A model generated the notes under the pieces. That model was given only the letters and a program-made list of their open reading frames with translations. It searched no databases and was not told the origin of the DNA. From JBEEJZ01 sp041168905 (GTDB lineage Bacteria > Pseudomonadota > Gammaproteobacteria > Burkholderiales > Burkholderiaceae_C), in contig JBEEJZ010000027.1 in the NCBI GenBank assembly GCA_041168905.1, forward strand, positions 13,049 through 77,048: a stretch of DNA of 64,000 nt, written 5' to 3'. A program made the translations under genes and the position numbers. Shown here in pieces: positions 25,559-34,571 of the stretch. How positions within the stretch are numbered: the first letter of the stretch is position 1; each line of letters begins with the position of its first letter.

Positions 25559-26254
25559 TCAGTCGGCGCGCACAAAGCGCACCAGCATGTCGACGATGTT
25601 GCTGCGCCGGGCCACCAGGGCGGCCGTGGCGGCGGTGTCTGTCTTGAAGATCAGGCCGAAGGAATGGCGGTTGGAGACATTGAAAAACGTCAGCGCCGAG
25701 ATCGAGGCGTGGATGTCCAGCGGGTCCAGCCCGGGCCGGAAAACGCCTTGCGCCACCCCGCGGTCATACAGTTTGCGGATGGCCGCAATGGCGGGCACAT
25801 TGAGTTCCTGAATGATCTTGCTTTGCGCCAGAAACTGCCCGCGCTGCATGTTCTCGGACATCACCAGGCGGATGTACTGCTCGTTGCTCAGGTGGTGATC
25901 GAAGGTGAACTCCACCAGGCGGCGCAAGGCCTGCTCGGGCGCCAGGTCCTCCAGATGCAGATCGGACTCGATGGAACGCATCAGCCGGTACTGCTCTTCC
26001 AGCACGGCAAGGTACAGACCTTCCTTGCTACCGAAGTAGTAGTAGATCATGCGCTTGCTGGTCTGGGTGGCGGCGGCGATTTCGTCGATGCGCGCGCCTG
26101 TCAGGCCCTTCTCGGCGAACTCGGCCGTGGCCACCGCCAGGATGCCGGCCATGGTGCGGGCCGGGTCGTTGGTGCGCGTGGTTTCACGCCCAGCCGTCTT
26201 GCGGCCCGCTGGCACTGGCGTCGTTGCGACTGCAAGATGTACTGGTTCGTTCAT
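25559..26254 (-). CDS. TetR family transcriptional regulator
   Basis: A 231-residue TetR regulator. After a Pro/Ala/Thr-rich leader the HTH runs from about residue 40 to 90: MAGILAVATAEFAEKGLTGARIDEIAAATQTSKRMIYYYFGSKEGLYLAVLE, the standard signature. The C-terminal ligand domain contains FDHHLSNEQYIRLVMSENMQRGQFL. I started at the ATG at 26254, which has no clear ribosome site; a longer frame starts at 26296. The start codon region carries a copy of the operator-like ACCAGT motif. It lies directly upstream of the TRAP/quinate operon in the same direction and is the best candidate for its repressor. Confidence 0.88.
   Translation of the reverse strand: MNEPVHLAVATTPVPAGRKTAGRETTRTNDPARTMAGILAVATAEFAEKGLTGARIDEIAAATQTSKRMIYYYFGSKEGLYLAVLEEQYRLMRSIESDLHLEDLAPEQALRRLVEFTFDHHLSNEQYIRLVMSENMQRGQFLAQSKIIQELNVPAIAAIRKLYDRGVAQGVFRPGLDPLDIHASISALTFFNVSNRHSFGLIFKTDTAATAALVARRSNIVDMLVRFVRAD
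26238..26250. promoter_or_regulatory. Second copy of the TetR operator-like motif, at the tetR start codon
   Basis: On the minus strand AACGAACCAGTAC starts four bases inside the tetR gene (codons 2-6) and resembles AACTAACCAGTTC in the TRAP leader at 11 of 13 positions. Being within coding sequence the match may be accidental, but its place suits autorepression. Confidence 0.3.
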
Positions 26255-26323
26255 TTTGGGGAGTATAGGCTTGATGCGGAGTGCGCGGGCATACACCGCA
26301 CTTGCACAGGCCTGCGCGCAGGC

Positions 26324-27613
26324 TCAGACCGATTCGATCAGGATGGCCCGGAAATCGTTCACATTGGTCAGCGTGGGCCCGGTCCGCACCGAGTCCCCGA
26401 GCCGCTCAAAAAAGCCGTGCCCATTGTTGTTGGCCAGTTCATCACGCGGGCGCAGGCCCTGGGCCCAGGCGCGGGCCAGGGTGTCGGGCCGCACACAGGC
26501 GCCGGCAATTTCTTCCTGGCCATCCACCCCATCGGTATCGCCGGCCAGGGCGTGCACGCCAGCGCGACCGTCCAGGGCAATCGCCAGTGCCAGCAGGCAT
26601 TCGACATTGCGGCCTCCGCGGCCAGTGCCGCGCAAGGTAACAGTGGTTTCGCCACCCGACAGAAGCACGCAGGGCGCCGCAAAGGGCTGACCACGCTCGG
26701 CCACCTGCAGGCTGATCGCCGCCAGCACCTTGCCCACGTCTCGCGCCTCACCCTCGATGGCATCACCCAGGATGTGCGCGGCATACCCGGCCTCACGCGC
26801 CACCGCAGCAGCGGCTTCCAGCGCCATTTGCGGCGTGGCGATCATGCGGGTCTCGGCACCGGCCAGACGTGCATCGCCGGGCTTGAGCGACTCGCCCCGG
26901 CCGCTTTCAAGCACCTGGCGCACTGGCTCTGGCAGCTCGATGCCGTAGCGGCGCACGATGGCCAGCGCGTCTTCGCAAGTCGTGGGGTCGGCCACCGTGG
27001 GCCCGGAGGCAATGTCGATGGGCCGATCTCCGGGCACATCGGAGATCAGGAGCGTCAAGACCCGGGCCGGATGGCAGGCCGCCGCCAGACGCCCGCCTTT
27101 GATGCCCGAGAGGTGGCGACGCACGCAGTTCATCTCGGAAATGGTGGCGCCCGAGGCCAGCAAGGCGCGGTTGACGGCCTGCTTGTGCGCCAGCGTGAGG
27201 CCCGGCAGTGGCAGGGGCAGTAGCGAAGAGCCGCCGCCTGAAATCAGGCACAGCACCAGATCCTGGGGCGTCAGGCCCTGCACCAGGTCCAGCATGCGCT
27301 GGGCCGCCAGCAAACCCGCCTCATCGGGCACCGGGTGGGCAGCTTCCACGATCTCGATATGTTCACAGGGCACGGCATAGCCGTAGCGCGTGACCACCAG
27401 GCCACTCAAGGCCGACTTCGGCCCGGTCCAGCTGTCTTCCACAGCACGGGCCATGGCGGCAGACGCCTTGCCAGCACCGATCACCACCAGCCGGCCACCG
27501 CCCAGGTCCTGGGGCCGGGGCAGATGGGGCGGAATGCAACGCGCAGGTTGGGCCGATGCGATGGCCGCATCAAACAGTTGCCGCAACAGCGTTTGCTGTG
27601 GAGTCAGGCTCAT
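26324..27613 (-). CDS. ttuD: Glycerate 2-kinase (TtuD/GckA, MOFRL family)
   Basis: A 429-residue glycerate kinase that phosphorylates D-glycerate, the last step of the glyoxylate-to-glycerate route. N-terminal DUF4147 domain: LVVIGAGKASAAMARAVE, VEAAHPVPDEAG, LCLISGGGSSLLPLPLPGLTL, LLISDVPGD, IASGPTVADPTT. C-terminal MOFRL domain: VLLSGGETTVTLRGTGRGGRNVECLLALA and GDTDGVDG. The start overlaps the stop of the reductase gene by four bases (ATGA), so the two are coupled. It is the final gene of the gcl operon. Confidence 0.93.
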   Translation of the reverse strand: MSLTPQQTLLRQLFDAAIASAQPARCIPPHLPRPQDLGGGRLVVIGAGKASAAMARAVEDSWTGPKSALSGLVVTRYGYAVPCEHIEIVEAAHPVPDEAGLLAAQRMLDLVQGLTPQDLVLCLISGGGSSLLPLPLPGLTLAHKQAVNRALLASGATISEMNCVRRHLSGIKGGRLAAACHPARVLTLLISDVPGDRPIDIASGPTVADPTTCEDALAIVRRYGIELPEPVRQVLESGRGESLKPGDARLAGAETRMIATPQMALEAAAAVAREAGYAAHILGDAIEGEARDVGKVLAAISLQVAERGQPFAAPCVLLSGGETTVTLRGTGRGGRNVECLLALAIALDGRAGVHALAGDTDGVDGQEEIAGACVRPDTLARAWAQGLRPRDELANNNGHGFFERLGDSVRTGPTLTNVNDFRAILIESV

Positions 27614-28512
27614 GGTGTTTGTCCAATTTCGAAATTGGCCATATTTTCCAACGCCCGCACCATGGCGCTGTGGTCCCAGGCCTTGCCGCCGTGCGCCACG
27701 CAGCTGTTGAACAACTCCTGCGCCGTGGCCGTATTGGGCAAGGACACGCCCAGCAAGCGGGCACTGTTGAGTGCCAGGTTCAGGTCTTTCTGATGCAGCT
27801 CGATGCGAAAGCCGGGGTCGAAGGTGCGCTTCACCATGCGCTCGCCATGCACCTCCAGGATCTTGCTCGAAGCAAACCCACCCATCAGTGCCTGACGCAC
27901 ACGCGCCGGATCTGCGCCTGCCTTGGCCGCAAACAGCAGCGCCTCACCCACGGCCTCGATATTGAGCGCCACGATGATCTGATTGGCGACCTTGGCTGTT
28001 TGGCCGTCGCCCACGCCCCCGACCAGGGTGATGTTCTTGCCCATCAGCTCGAACAGGGGCCGGATGCGGGCAAACACCTGCTCGTCGCCCCCCACCATGA
28101 TGGACAGGGTCGCGTTCCTGGCCCCGACTTGCCCACCCGACACCGGAGCGTCCATGTAGTCGCAGCCCAGGGCCTTGATTTTTTGTGCAAAGGTCTTGGT
28201 GGCGATGGGGGAGATCGAGCTCATGTCCACCACGGTTTTGCCCGGGGTCAGACCGGCAGCAACGCCGGCATCGCCAAAGAGCACGGTCTCTACGTCGGGC
28301 GTGTCGGGCAGCATGGTGAAGATGATGTCGGCGCGCTCGGCCACACCACGGGCACTGGTGCACTGGGTGGCCGTGCTGCTGGCGATCGCCTCGGGCACCT
28401 TGCTGCGGGTGTACACAAACAGCTGGTGCCCGGCCGCGATGAGGTGCCCCACCATGGGAGTGCCCATGATGCCCAGGCCGATGAATCCAATGCGAAGTGA
28501 GGTGGAAGTCAT
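27610..28512 (-). CDS. glxR: 2-hydroxy-3-oxopropionate (tartronate semialdehyde) reductase
   Basis: A 300-residue beta-hydroxyacid dehydrogenase reducing tartronate semialdehyde to D-glycerate. The Rossmann motif GFIGLGIMGTPMVGHLIAAGH opens the protein; VVDMSSISPIATKTFA, DAPVSGGQVGARNATLSIMVGG (substrate loop) and GDGQTAKVANQIIVALN with the catalytic Lys follow. Position between hyi and glycerate kinase in a gcl operon favours tartronate semialdehyde over 3-hydroxyisobutyrate as substrate. Confidence 0.93.
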   Translation of the reverse strand: MTSTSLRIGFIGLGIMGTPMVGHLIAAGHQLFVYTRSKVPEAIASSTATQCTSARGVAERADIIFTMLPDTPDVETVLFGDAGVAAGLTPGKTVVDMSSISPIATKTFAQKIKALGCDYMDAPVSGGQVGARNATLSIMVGGDEQVFARIRPLFELMGKNITLVGGVGDGQTAKVANQIIVALNIEAVGEALLFAAKAGADPARVRQALMGGFASSKILEVHGERMVKRTFDPGFRIELHQKDLNLALNSARLLGVSLPNTATAQELFNSCVAHGGKAWDHSAMVRALENMANFEIGQTP

Positions 28513-28559
28513 GTTTGTCTGCTTTCAGTTTGGATCAGAAAAATCAGGGGATCAGGGGC

Positions 28560-29345
28560 TCAAAGGGTTGTAGCGGGGGTCGGGCGCCAGCCCAGGCCCG
28601 CCTCGGTGGTGGTGGCCGGCTTGTATTCACAGCCCACCCAGCCGTCGTAGCCGATGCGATCGAGATGGGCAAACACAAAGGGGTAATTGATTTCGCCGGT
28701 GCCGGGCTCATGCCGGCCGGGGTTGTCGGCAATCTGCACATGGCCGATGCGGCCCAGGTGGCGCTGCAGGGTGCCGGCCAGCTCGCCTTCCATGCGCTGC
28801 ATGTGGTACAGGTCGTATTGCACATAGAGGTTGTCTGAACCCACTTCGTCCATCAGCGCCAGCGCCTGGGCCGTGGTGCTGATAAAGAAGCCGGGGATGT
28901 CGTAGGTGTTGATGGGCTCGATCAGCAGGGCAATACCCACCGCCTGCAATTGGGCTGCGGCAAAACGCAGGTTGTCCACCAGGGTCTGCCGGGCCAGCCC
29001 CAACGGCACGCCGGCAGGTGCGATGCCGGCCAGGCAGTTGATGTTGGGCACGCCCAGCGCCCGGGCGTAGGTGATGGCGCGCCCTACCCCGGCCCGAAAC
29101 TCGTCCACGCGGTCCGGGTGGCAGGCAATGCCGCGCTCACCTGCTGCCCAGTCGCCGGCGGGCAGGTTGTGCAACACCATGCTCAAGTGATGGGCATCCA
29201 GCTCGGCGCGGATCTGCTCGGGCGTGGCCTCATAGGGAAACTGGCACTCCACAGCCTGAAAACCGGCGCGGGCGGCACGTCCAAAGCGCTCAAGAAAGGG
29301 CACTTCAGTGAACAGCATGGACACATTAGCAGCAAAACGGGGCAT
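28560..29345 (-). CDS. hyi: Hydroxypyruvate isomerase
   Basis: A 261-residue TIM-barrel isomerase interconverting hydroxypyruvate and tartronate semialdehyde. Seen are MPRFAANVSMLFTEVPFLERF, a near-invariant Hyi opening, then FQAVECQFPYE, VLHNLPAGDWAAGERG, LIEPINTYDIPGFF with a metal-binding Glu, VQYDLYHMQRMEG and GWVGCEYKP. GGAG lies six bases before the ATG at 29345. It follows gcl by 52 bases, the usual order. Confidence 0.95.
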   Translation of the reverse strand: MPRFAANVSMLFTEVPFLERFGRAARAGFQAVECQFPYEATPEQIRAELDAHHLSMVLHNLPAGDWAAGERGIACHPDRVDEFRAGVGRAITYARALGVPNINCLAGIAPAGVPLGLARQTLVDNLRFAAAQLQAVGIALLIEPINTYDIPGFFISTTAQALALMDEVGSDNLYVQYDLYHMQRMEGELAGTLQRHLGRIGHVQIADNPGRHEPGTGEINYPFVFAHLDRIGYDGWVGCEYKPATTTEAGLGWRPTPATTL

Positions 29346-29397
29346 CAATATCTCCTGATTTTTGGGGGAAATTCGGTGGGCATTGCAGTCACTCTGC

Positions 29398-31194
29398 TCA
29401 ATCCAGCAAACCGGCCAGCGCCAGGCCCTGGGTGCCTTCGGGGTGGCGGCAATCGATGTCTTCAAATTCGTTGATTTTGTCGATTTCCACACCCATGGCG
29501 ATGTTGGTGACCCGTTCCAGAATCACTTCCACCACCACCGGCACACTGTAGCGGCGCGCCATGGCCTGAGCCTCGATCAGGGCTGATCCGATTTTTTCTG
29601 GATCGGTCACACGCAGGGACTTGCAACCCAGGCCCTGCACCACGGCCTGATGGTCCACACCGTAGCTGCGCAGATCGCCCTCGCTTTCGGGGATGTTCTG
29701 GTTGTCAAAAGCCAGTTGCACGCAGTAATCCATGTCAAAGCCGCGCTGGCTCTGGCGGATCAGGCCCAGATAACTGTTGTTGACCAGCACCTGAACATAG
29801 GGCAACCTAAATTGCGCGCCCACCGCCAACTCCTCGATCATGAACTGAAAGTCGTAATCGCCTGACAGGCCGACCACGGTGCGGGTCGGGTCGGCCGCCA
29901 CCACGCCCAGCGCGGCAGGGATCGTCCAGCCCAGTGGACCCGCCTGCCCGCAGTTGATCCACTGGCGCGGGCCGTACACATGCAGAAACTGGGCCCCGGC
30001 AATCTGTGACAAGCCGATGGTGGTCACGTAGATGGTGTCGCGACCAAAGGCCTGGTTCATCTCCTCGTACACACGCATGGGCTTGATGGGCGTCTGCTCG
30101 TAATGCGATTTGCGGTGCATCAGCTTTTTGCGTTCTGCGCAACGCCGGGCCCAGTCGCCGTAGTCCCTGAGCTTGCCGGCTGCCCGACGCTCCCGCGCGA
30201 CTTGCACAAACAAAGCCAAGGCCGCACCGGCATCACTCACGATACCCAGATCAGGCATGAAGACGCGTCCGATCTGGGTGGGCTCGATGTCCACGTGCAC
30301 AAAGGTGCGGCCCTTGCAATAGACCTCGGGGCTGCCAGTATGGCGGTTGGCCCAGCGGTTGCCGATGCCCAGCACAAAGTCACTGGCCAGCACGGTGGCG
30401 TTGCCATAGCGGTGGCTGGTCTGCAAGCCACACATGCCCGCCATCAGGGGGTGGTCGTCGGCCATGCTGCCCCAGCCCATCAAGGTCGGTATCACGGGCA
30501 CCCCCATCAGCTCTGCCAGCTCCACCAGCAAGTCGCTGGCATCCGCATTGATGATGCCGCCGCCAGCCACGATCAGCGGCCTGTCGGCGGCCTGCAGCAT
30601 GTCCAGCGCCTTCTCGACCTGCTTGCGGCTGGCAGCGGGCTTGTAAATGGGCAGCGGCTCATAGGTGTCGATGTCGAATTCGATCTCGGCCATCTGCACA
30701 TCAAAGGGCAGATCGATCAGCACCGGGCCGGGCCGACCGGAGCGCATGAGGTGAAACGCCTGCTGAAAAGCCCGCGGCACCTGGGCCGGCTCGCGCACCG
30801 TCACGCTCCACTTGGTAACAGGCTTGCTGATGGATTCGATGTCCACCGCCTGAAAGTCCTCCTTGTAAAGGCGGGCGCGCGGTGCCTGACCGGTGATGCA
30901 CAAGATCGGAATGCTGTCGGCAATGGCCGAATACAAGCCGGTGATCATGTCGGTGCCAGCCGGGCCGCTGGTGCCTATGCACACGCCGATGTTGCCCGCC
31001 TGCGCCCGGGTGTAACCCTCGGCCATGTGCGAGGCACCCTCCACATGGCGGGCCAGGATGTGGCTGATGGACTGGCGCTCGCGCAGCGCGTTGTACAGGG
31101 GGTTGATCGCCGCGCCCGGCACCCCGAAGGCTTGCGTGATGCCTTCTTTTTCCATCACCAGCACGGCCGCCATCGCGGCTTTCATCTTTGCCAT
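29398..31194 (-). CDS. gcl: Glyoxylate carboligase (tartronate-semialdehyde synthase)
   Basis: A 598-residue thiamine-diphosphate enzyme joining two glyoxylate molecules to tartronate semialdehyde with loss of CO2. Domains in order: PYR (1-170, AFGVPGAAINPLYNALRE; the usual catalytic Glu is replaced, as is known for Gcl), central Rossmann-like (190-330) and PP (360-560, with GLSGDYDFQFMIEELAVGAQFRLPYVQVLVNN, the GDG-N26-NN Mg/ThDP motif). Three ATG codons stand in tandem; the third (31194) has the best spacing from GGAG, while 31200 abuts it. It heads gcl-hyi-glxR-ttuD and is divergent from a LysR gene. Confidence 0.95.
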   Translation of the reverse strand: MAKMKAAMAAVLVMEKEGITQAFGVPGAAINPLYNALRERQSISHILARHVEGASHMAEGYTRAQAGNIGVCIGTSGPAGTDMITGLYSAIADSIPILCITGQAPRARLYKEDFQAVDIESISKPVTKWSVTVREPAQVPRAFQQAFHLMRSGRPGPVLIDLPFDVQMAEIEFDIDTYEPLPIYKPAASRKQVEKALDMLQAADRPLIVAGGGIINADASDLLVELAELMGVPVIPTLMGWGSMADDHPLMAGMCGLQTSHRYGNATVLASDFVLGIGNRWANRHTGSPEVYCKGRTFVHVDIEPTQIGRVFMPDLGIVSDAGAALALFVQVARERRAAGKLRDYGDWARRCAERKKLMHRKSHYEQTPIKPMRVYEEMNQAFGRDTIYVTTIGLSQIAGAQFLHVYGPRQWINCGQAGPLGWTIPAALGVVAADPTRTVVGLSGDYDFQFMIEELAVGAQFRLPYVQVLVNNSYLGLIRQSQRGFDMDYCVQLAFDNQNIPESEGDLRSYGVDHQAVVQGLGCKSLRVTDPEKIGSALIEAQAMARRYSVPVVVEVILERVTNIAMGVEIDKINEFEDIDCRHPEGTQGLALAGLLD

Positions 31195-31217
31195 CATCAT
31201 CTCCAGTCAAGTTAAAA

Positions 31218-31227
31218 ATGAACTGGT
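31218..31227. promoter_or_regulatory. ACCAGTTCAT motif upstream of gcl, TetR-operator-like
   Basis: On the minus strand ACCAGTTCAT matches 9 of 10 bases of the core of the palindrome in the TRAP operon leader (ACCAGTTCGT). It lies about 24 bases before the gcl start. Short, so weak alone. Confidence 0.3.
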
Positions 31228-31276
31228 GGCTATGGTCGTGAATTGCCGCTGCAGGCGGAAGCCGTCGGCGCAGCAT

Positions 31277-31290
31277 TTGGCATATGCCAA
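31277..31290. promoter_or_regulatory. Perfect 14-bp palindrome between gcl and lysR
   Basis: TTGGCATATGCCAA is fully self-complementary and lies in the divergent gcl/lysR gap, 45 bases before the regulator's ATG and about 80 from gcl. LysR proteins commonly bind such shared sites to control both themselves and the divergent operon. Confidence 0.55.
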
Positions 31291-31334
31291 TTGGGAATGG
31301 CAATTTGTCGCCGAACGTGGCCTACTGTCGCACC

Positions 31335-32243
31335 ATGGATCGCATACAAGCTCTACGTCTCTTTATTCGTGTGGTGGACCTCGGCTCCTTCAGCAAGGCG
31401 GCTGCGGACCTGGGCATCGGACAGCCCAGCGCCACCAAGATGGTCGCGCAGCTCGAAAGACAGCTCGGCGCGCGACTGCTGCATCGCTCGACCCACGGCG
31501 TCACGCCCACCGAGATCGGGGCACTCTATTACGAGAAGTGCCGCCTGATCACCCACCACGTCGAAGAGGCCCAAAGCCTGGCCACCTTGCTGCAGTCTGA
31601 AGTGCAAGGCGCTCTGCGGGTGAGCACGTCGGTGGCTTTCGGGCGGCGGGTACTGGCACCGCTGGTGATGCGCTTCATGCGACTGAACCCCAAACTGCAG
31701 GTCGAGCTGACCTTCGATGACCGCTACGTGAATCTGGTGGAGCAAGGCATCGACGTGGCCATACGCATGGGATCGCTGGCGGATTCGACCTTGGGTGCGC
31801 GCTTTCTGGGCGTCAACCCCTGGGTGGTGGTGGCCTCACCCGACTACCTTCAGGCACGCGGCACCCCCGCGCAACCGGGTGACCTGGCCGGACACGACGC
31901 GCTGATCTACAGCACCGTGCAAGGCGACGCACGCTGGCACTTCACCGGAGCGGACGGGCGGCTGCAGTCGGTGCCGGTGCGCGGACGACTGCGCTCCAAC
32001 AACCTGTCGACGCTGCTGGCCGCCGCACGCGATGGCATGGGTGTGGCGGCACTGCCCTGGTATGTGGCCCATGCCTCGGTGCAAAGCGAGAAGGTGCACA
32101 CCCTGCTCACGGAGTGGTCGCTGCCCTCTCAGGAGATTCACGCTGTCTACTCCTCCCCAAGGCTGGTCACCGCCAAGGTCAGCGGCTTTGTCAGCTGGCT
32201 GCAGGGGCAGCTGGGTGAGCGTTGGTGGGCGGCAAATAACTGA
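31335..32243 (+). CDS. LysR family regulator, divergent from the gcl operon
   Basis: A 302-residue LysR regulator: HTH MDRIQALRLFIRVVDLGSFSKAAADLGIGQPSATKMVAQLERQLGARLLHRSTHGVTPTE and an effector domain from about residue 92 (GALRVSTSVAFGRRVLAPLVMRFM). I used the ATG at 31335; an upstream in-frame ATG at 31284 would place the palindrome inside the gene. Divergence from gcl and the shared palindrome suggest it controls the glyoxylate operon, perhaps sensing glyoxylate or an intermediate. Confidence 0.9.
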   Translation: MDRIQALRLFIRVVDLGSFSKAAADLGIGQPSATKMVAQLERQLGARLLHRSTHGVTPTEIGALYYEKCRLITHHVEEAQSLATLLQSEVQGALRVSTSVAFGRRVLAPLVMRFMRLNPKLQVELTFDDRYVNLVEQGIDVAIRMGSLADSTLGARFLGVNPWVVVASPDYLQARGTPAQPGDLAGHDALIYSTVQGDARWHFTGADGRLQSVPVRGRLRSNNLSTLLAAARDGMGVAALPWYVAHASVQSEKVHTLLTEWSLPSQEIHAVYSSPRLVTAKVSGFVSWLQGQLGERWWAANN

Positions 32244-32354
32244 CGACAAACCCACGGGCTGATGGCCTTTGATCCTGCCGGTATATTCAAGCCCAGCCGC
32301 CTCTACAACGACCTTTGATCATCGCGCCTGCGCCAGGCGCTGAAAGAGCCCCAC

Positions 32355-33593
32355 ATGCAAACCCATCTCAGCCCGGAGTTCAGCGGCACCCGCGAAGGCC
32401 AGGCGGCCGAGGCCATCCTGCGCAAGTGCGTGCACTGCGGTTTTTGCACCGCCACCTGCCCCACCTACCAGCTGCTGGGCGATGAGCTGGACGGACCGCG
32501 TGGCCGCATTTACCTGATGAAGCAGGTGCTTGAAGGCGGCGAGGTCACGCGCAGCACCCAGCAGCACCTGGACCGCTGCCTGACCTGCCGCAATTGCGAA
32601 TCGACCTGCCCCTCCGGCGTGGACTACGGCCATCTGGTGGAAATCGGCCGCAACATCGTCGAAGCCCGTGTCGAGCGCCCCCTGGCTGAAAAAGTGATGC
32701 GCACCGCGCTGAAGGAAGGCCTGACCTCGCCGCTGTTCGGCCCCGCCATGAAGCTGGGCCAGCTGGTGCGGCCTCTGCTGCCGGCCGCCCTCAAAAACAA
32801 GGTGCCCGCACCCGCGCCGGCCAGCGCGCATGTCTGGCCACAAGACGCACACGCCCGCAAGGTGCTGATGCTGGCGGGCTGCGTGCAACCTGCCATGATG
32901 CCCAACATCAACAGCGCCACCGCCCGGGTACTGGACGCGGCAGGCATCCAGACCCTGGTGGCACCCAAGGCCGGCTGCTGCGGTGCCATCCGCTCCCACC
33001 TGAACGATGCCGAAGGCGGCCTCAACGACATGCGGCGCAACATCGACGCCTGGTGGCCTTTTGTGGAAGACGGCAGCGTGGAGGCCATCGTGATGAATGC
33101 CTCGGGCTGTGGTGCCACGGTCAAGGACTACGGCCACGCCCTCGCGCACGACGAGGCCTATGCTGCCAAGGCAGCCCGCATCAGCGCCCTGACCCGAGAC
33201 CTGTCAGAACTGCTGCCGCTGCTGGCACCGGCCCTGGCGGGCAAGGTCAAGGCGGACGCAGCCCAGGCGTTGGTCTTTCACCCGCCCTGCACCTTGCAGC
33301 ACGGCCAAAAGTTGCGCGGCGGCGTGGAGACCCACCTGCAAGCCCTGGGCTTTGACGTGCAGACCAGCCGGGTGGAAAGCCACTTGTGCTGCGGCTCGGC
33401 GGGCACCTACTCGGTGCTGCAGCCCGAACTGGCCTACCAGCTGCGCGACCGCAAGCTGAACAACCTGGCCGAGAGCCAGCCCACCTGCATCGTCTCCGCC
33501 AATATCGGCTGCATCCAGCACCTGCAAAGCGGCACTGCGACGCCGGTGAAGCACTGGGTGGAAGTCCTGGACGCGGCGCTAATCAGGTCCTGA
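32355..33593 (+). CDS. glcF: Glycolate oxidase iron-sulfur subunit
   Basis: A 412-residue GlcF subunit carrying electrons from the flavin subunits of glycolate oxidase, which makes glyoxylate. Two 4Fe-4S motifs: CVHCGFCTATCP (Cys25/28/31/35) and CLTCRNCESTCP (Cys75/78/81/85). Two CCG domains follow: LAGCVQPAMMPN with AGCCGAIRSH, and HPPCTLQHGQKL with SHLCCGSAG. The flavin partners GlcD and GlcE, usually adjacent, are not in this window and must be elsewhere if the complex works. The stop is three bases from the convergent panE-like stop. Confidence 0.93.
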   Translation: MQTHLSPEFSGTREGQAAEAILRKCVHCGFCTATCPTYQLLGDELDGPRGRIYLMKQVLEGGEVTRSTQQHLDRCLTCRNCESTCPSGVDYGHLVEIGRNIVEARVERPLAEKVMRTALKEGLTSPLFGPAMKLGQLVRPLLPAALKNKVPAPAPASAHVWPQDAHARKVLMLAGCVQPAMMPNINSATARVLDAAGIQTLVAPKAGCCGAIRSHLNDAEGGLNDMRRNIDAWWPFVEDGSVEAIVMNASGCGATVKDYGHALAHDEAYAAKAARISALTRDLSELLPLLAPALAGKVKADAAQALVFHPPCTLQHGQKLRGGVETHLQALGFDVQTSRVESHLCCGSAGTYSVLQPELAYQLRDRKLNNLAESQPTCIVSANIGCIQHLQSGTATPVKHWVEVLDAALIRS

Positions 33594-33596
33594 GCC

Positions 33597-34571
33597 TCAG
33601 TTCTTGATGGGCTGAGCACCCGGCACGCCCAAAAGCAGCCGCTGCTCTATCCCCTTGATACAAGCCACCAGCGTGGCATTGACCGGCGTGGGCACGCCCA
33701 GGCGGGCGCCTTGGGCCACCACGGCGCCGTTGATGAAATCGATCTCGGTGATGGAGCCCTTGTCCAGGCTTTGCAACATGGACGGCCGGAATTCGGGCGG
33801 CAAACCCGCGCCAGCCCTGTGCCAGGCGTCCAGAGGGTCGGTGATGCTCAGGGTCACGCCGCTGGCGCGGGCAACGGCCATGGCCTCGGTCACGGCGGCA
33901 ACGGCTGTGGCTTGCAGTTCTGCACACTGGTACAGCGGCCCGTAAGGCAAGCCGGAAATGCCGCTGACCGCGCCGGTGGCCACATTGACCAGCAGCTTGT
34001 CCCAGATATTGCCCATGATGTTGGCACTGGCGGTGGTGTCCAGCCCCGCCTGGTTAAAGACCTCGGCTACGCGCTGCGCCCGCTCAGACAAGCCCCCGTC
34101 AGGCTCGCCGATCAGGGTCAGCTTGCGGCGCGTGCCGGCAATCACGTGGCCTGGGCCCAGCGCGGTGCCGCCTACGTAGGTTTTCCCGGCCAGCAGGCGA
34201 TGCCGGCCCACGATGGGCGCCAGCACCTCCTCGTGGCCCAGGCCGTTTTGCAAAGACAGCACCAGCGTGTCCGGCCCCAGCAGGCCGGTGGCGGCCTGCA
34301 TGGCCTCAGCCGTATGAAAAGACTTGACCAGCACGATCAGCAAATCAACCGGCGCATCTGCCAGGCCCACGGGCACGCCCTGTGCCGAGGTGGCTGCGCG
34401 CACGGGCACGGTGCGATCCACGCCATCGGTGCGCAGCACGAGCCCGCGCTGGTTCATGGCGTTCACCTGGTCGGCGTGGCGGTTGATCAGCCAGACCTCA
34501 TGGCCGGCCTCGGTCAGCACGCCGCCCATGGCGCAACCCAGGGCCCCGGCGCCCAAGATGCAAATTTTCAT
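33597..34571 (-). CDS. 2-dehydropantoate 2-reductase family protein (PanE/ApbA)
   Basis: A 324-residue NADP-dependent ketopantoate-reductase family enzyme. N-terminal Rossmann motif KICILGAGALGCAMGGVLTEAG; LIVLVKSFHTAEA and LSLQNGLGHEEVL are ApbA signatures; the C-terminal helical domain has KLLVNVATGAVSGISGLPYGPL with the catalytic Lys and PSMLQSLDKGSITEIDFINGAVV. GGAG precedes the ATG at 34571. Many catabolic loci hold PanE paralogs of unknown substrate, so pantothenate synthesis is not assured here. Confidence 0.88.
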   Translation of the reverse strand: MKICILGAGALGCAMGGVLTEAGHEVWLINRHADQVNAMNQRGLVLRTDGVDRTVPVRAATSAQGVPVGLADAPVDLLIVLVKSFHTAEAMQAATGLLGPDTLVLSLQNGLGHEEVLAPIVGRHRLLAGKTYVGGTALGPGHVIAGTRRKLTLIGEPDGGLSERAQRVAEVFNQAGLDTTASANIMGNIWDKLLVNVATGAVSGISGLPYGPLYQCAELQATAVAAVTEAMAVARASGVTLSITDPLDAWHRAGAGLPPEFRPSMLQSLDKGSITEIDFINGAVVAQGARLGVPTPVNATLVACIKGIEQRLLLGVPGAQPIKN

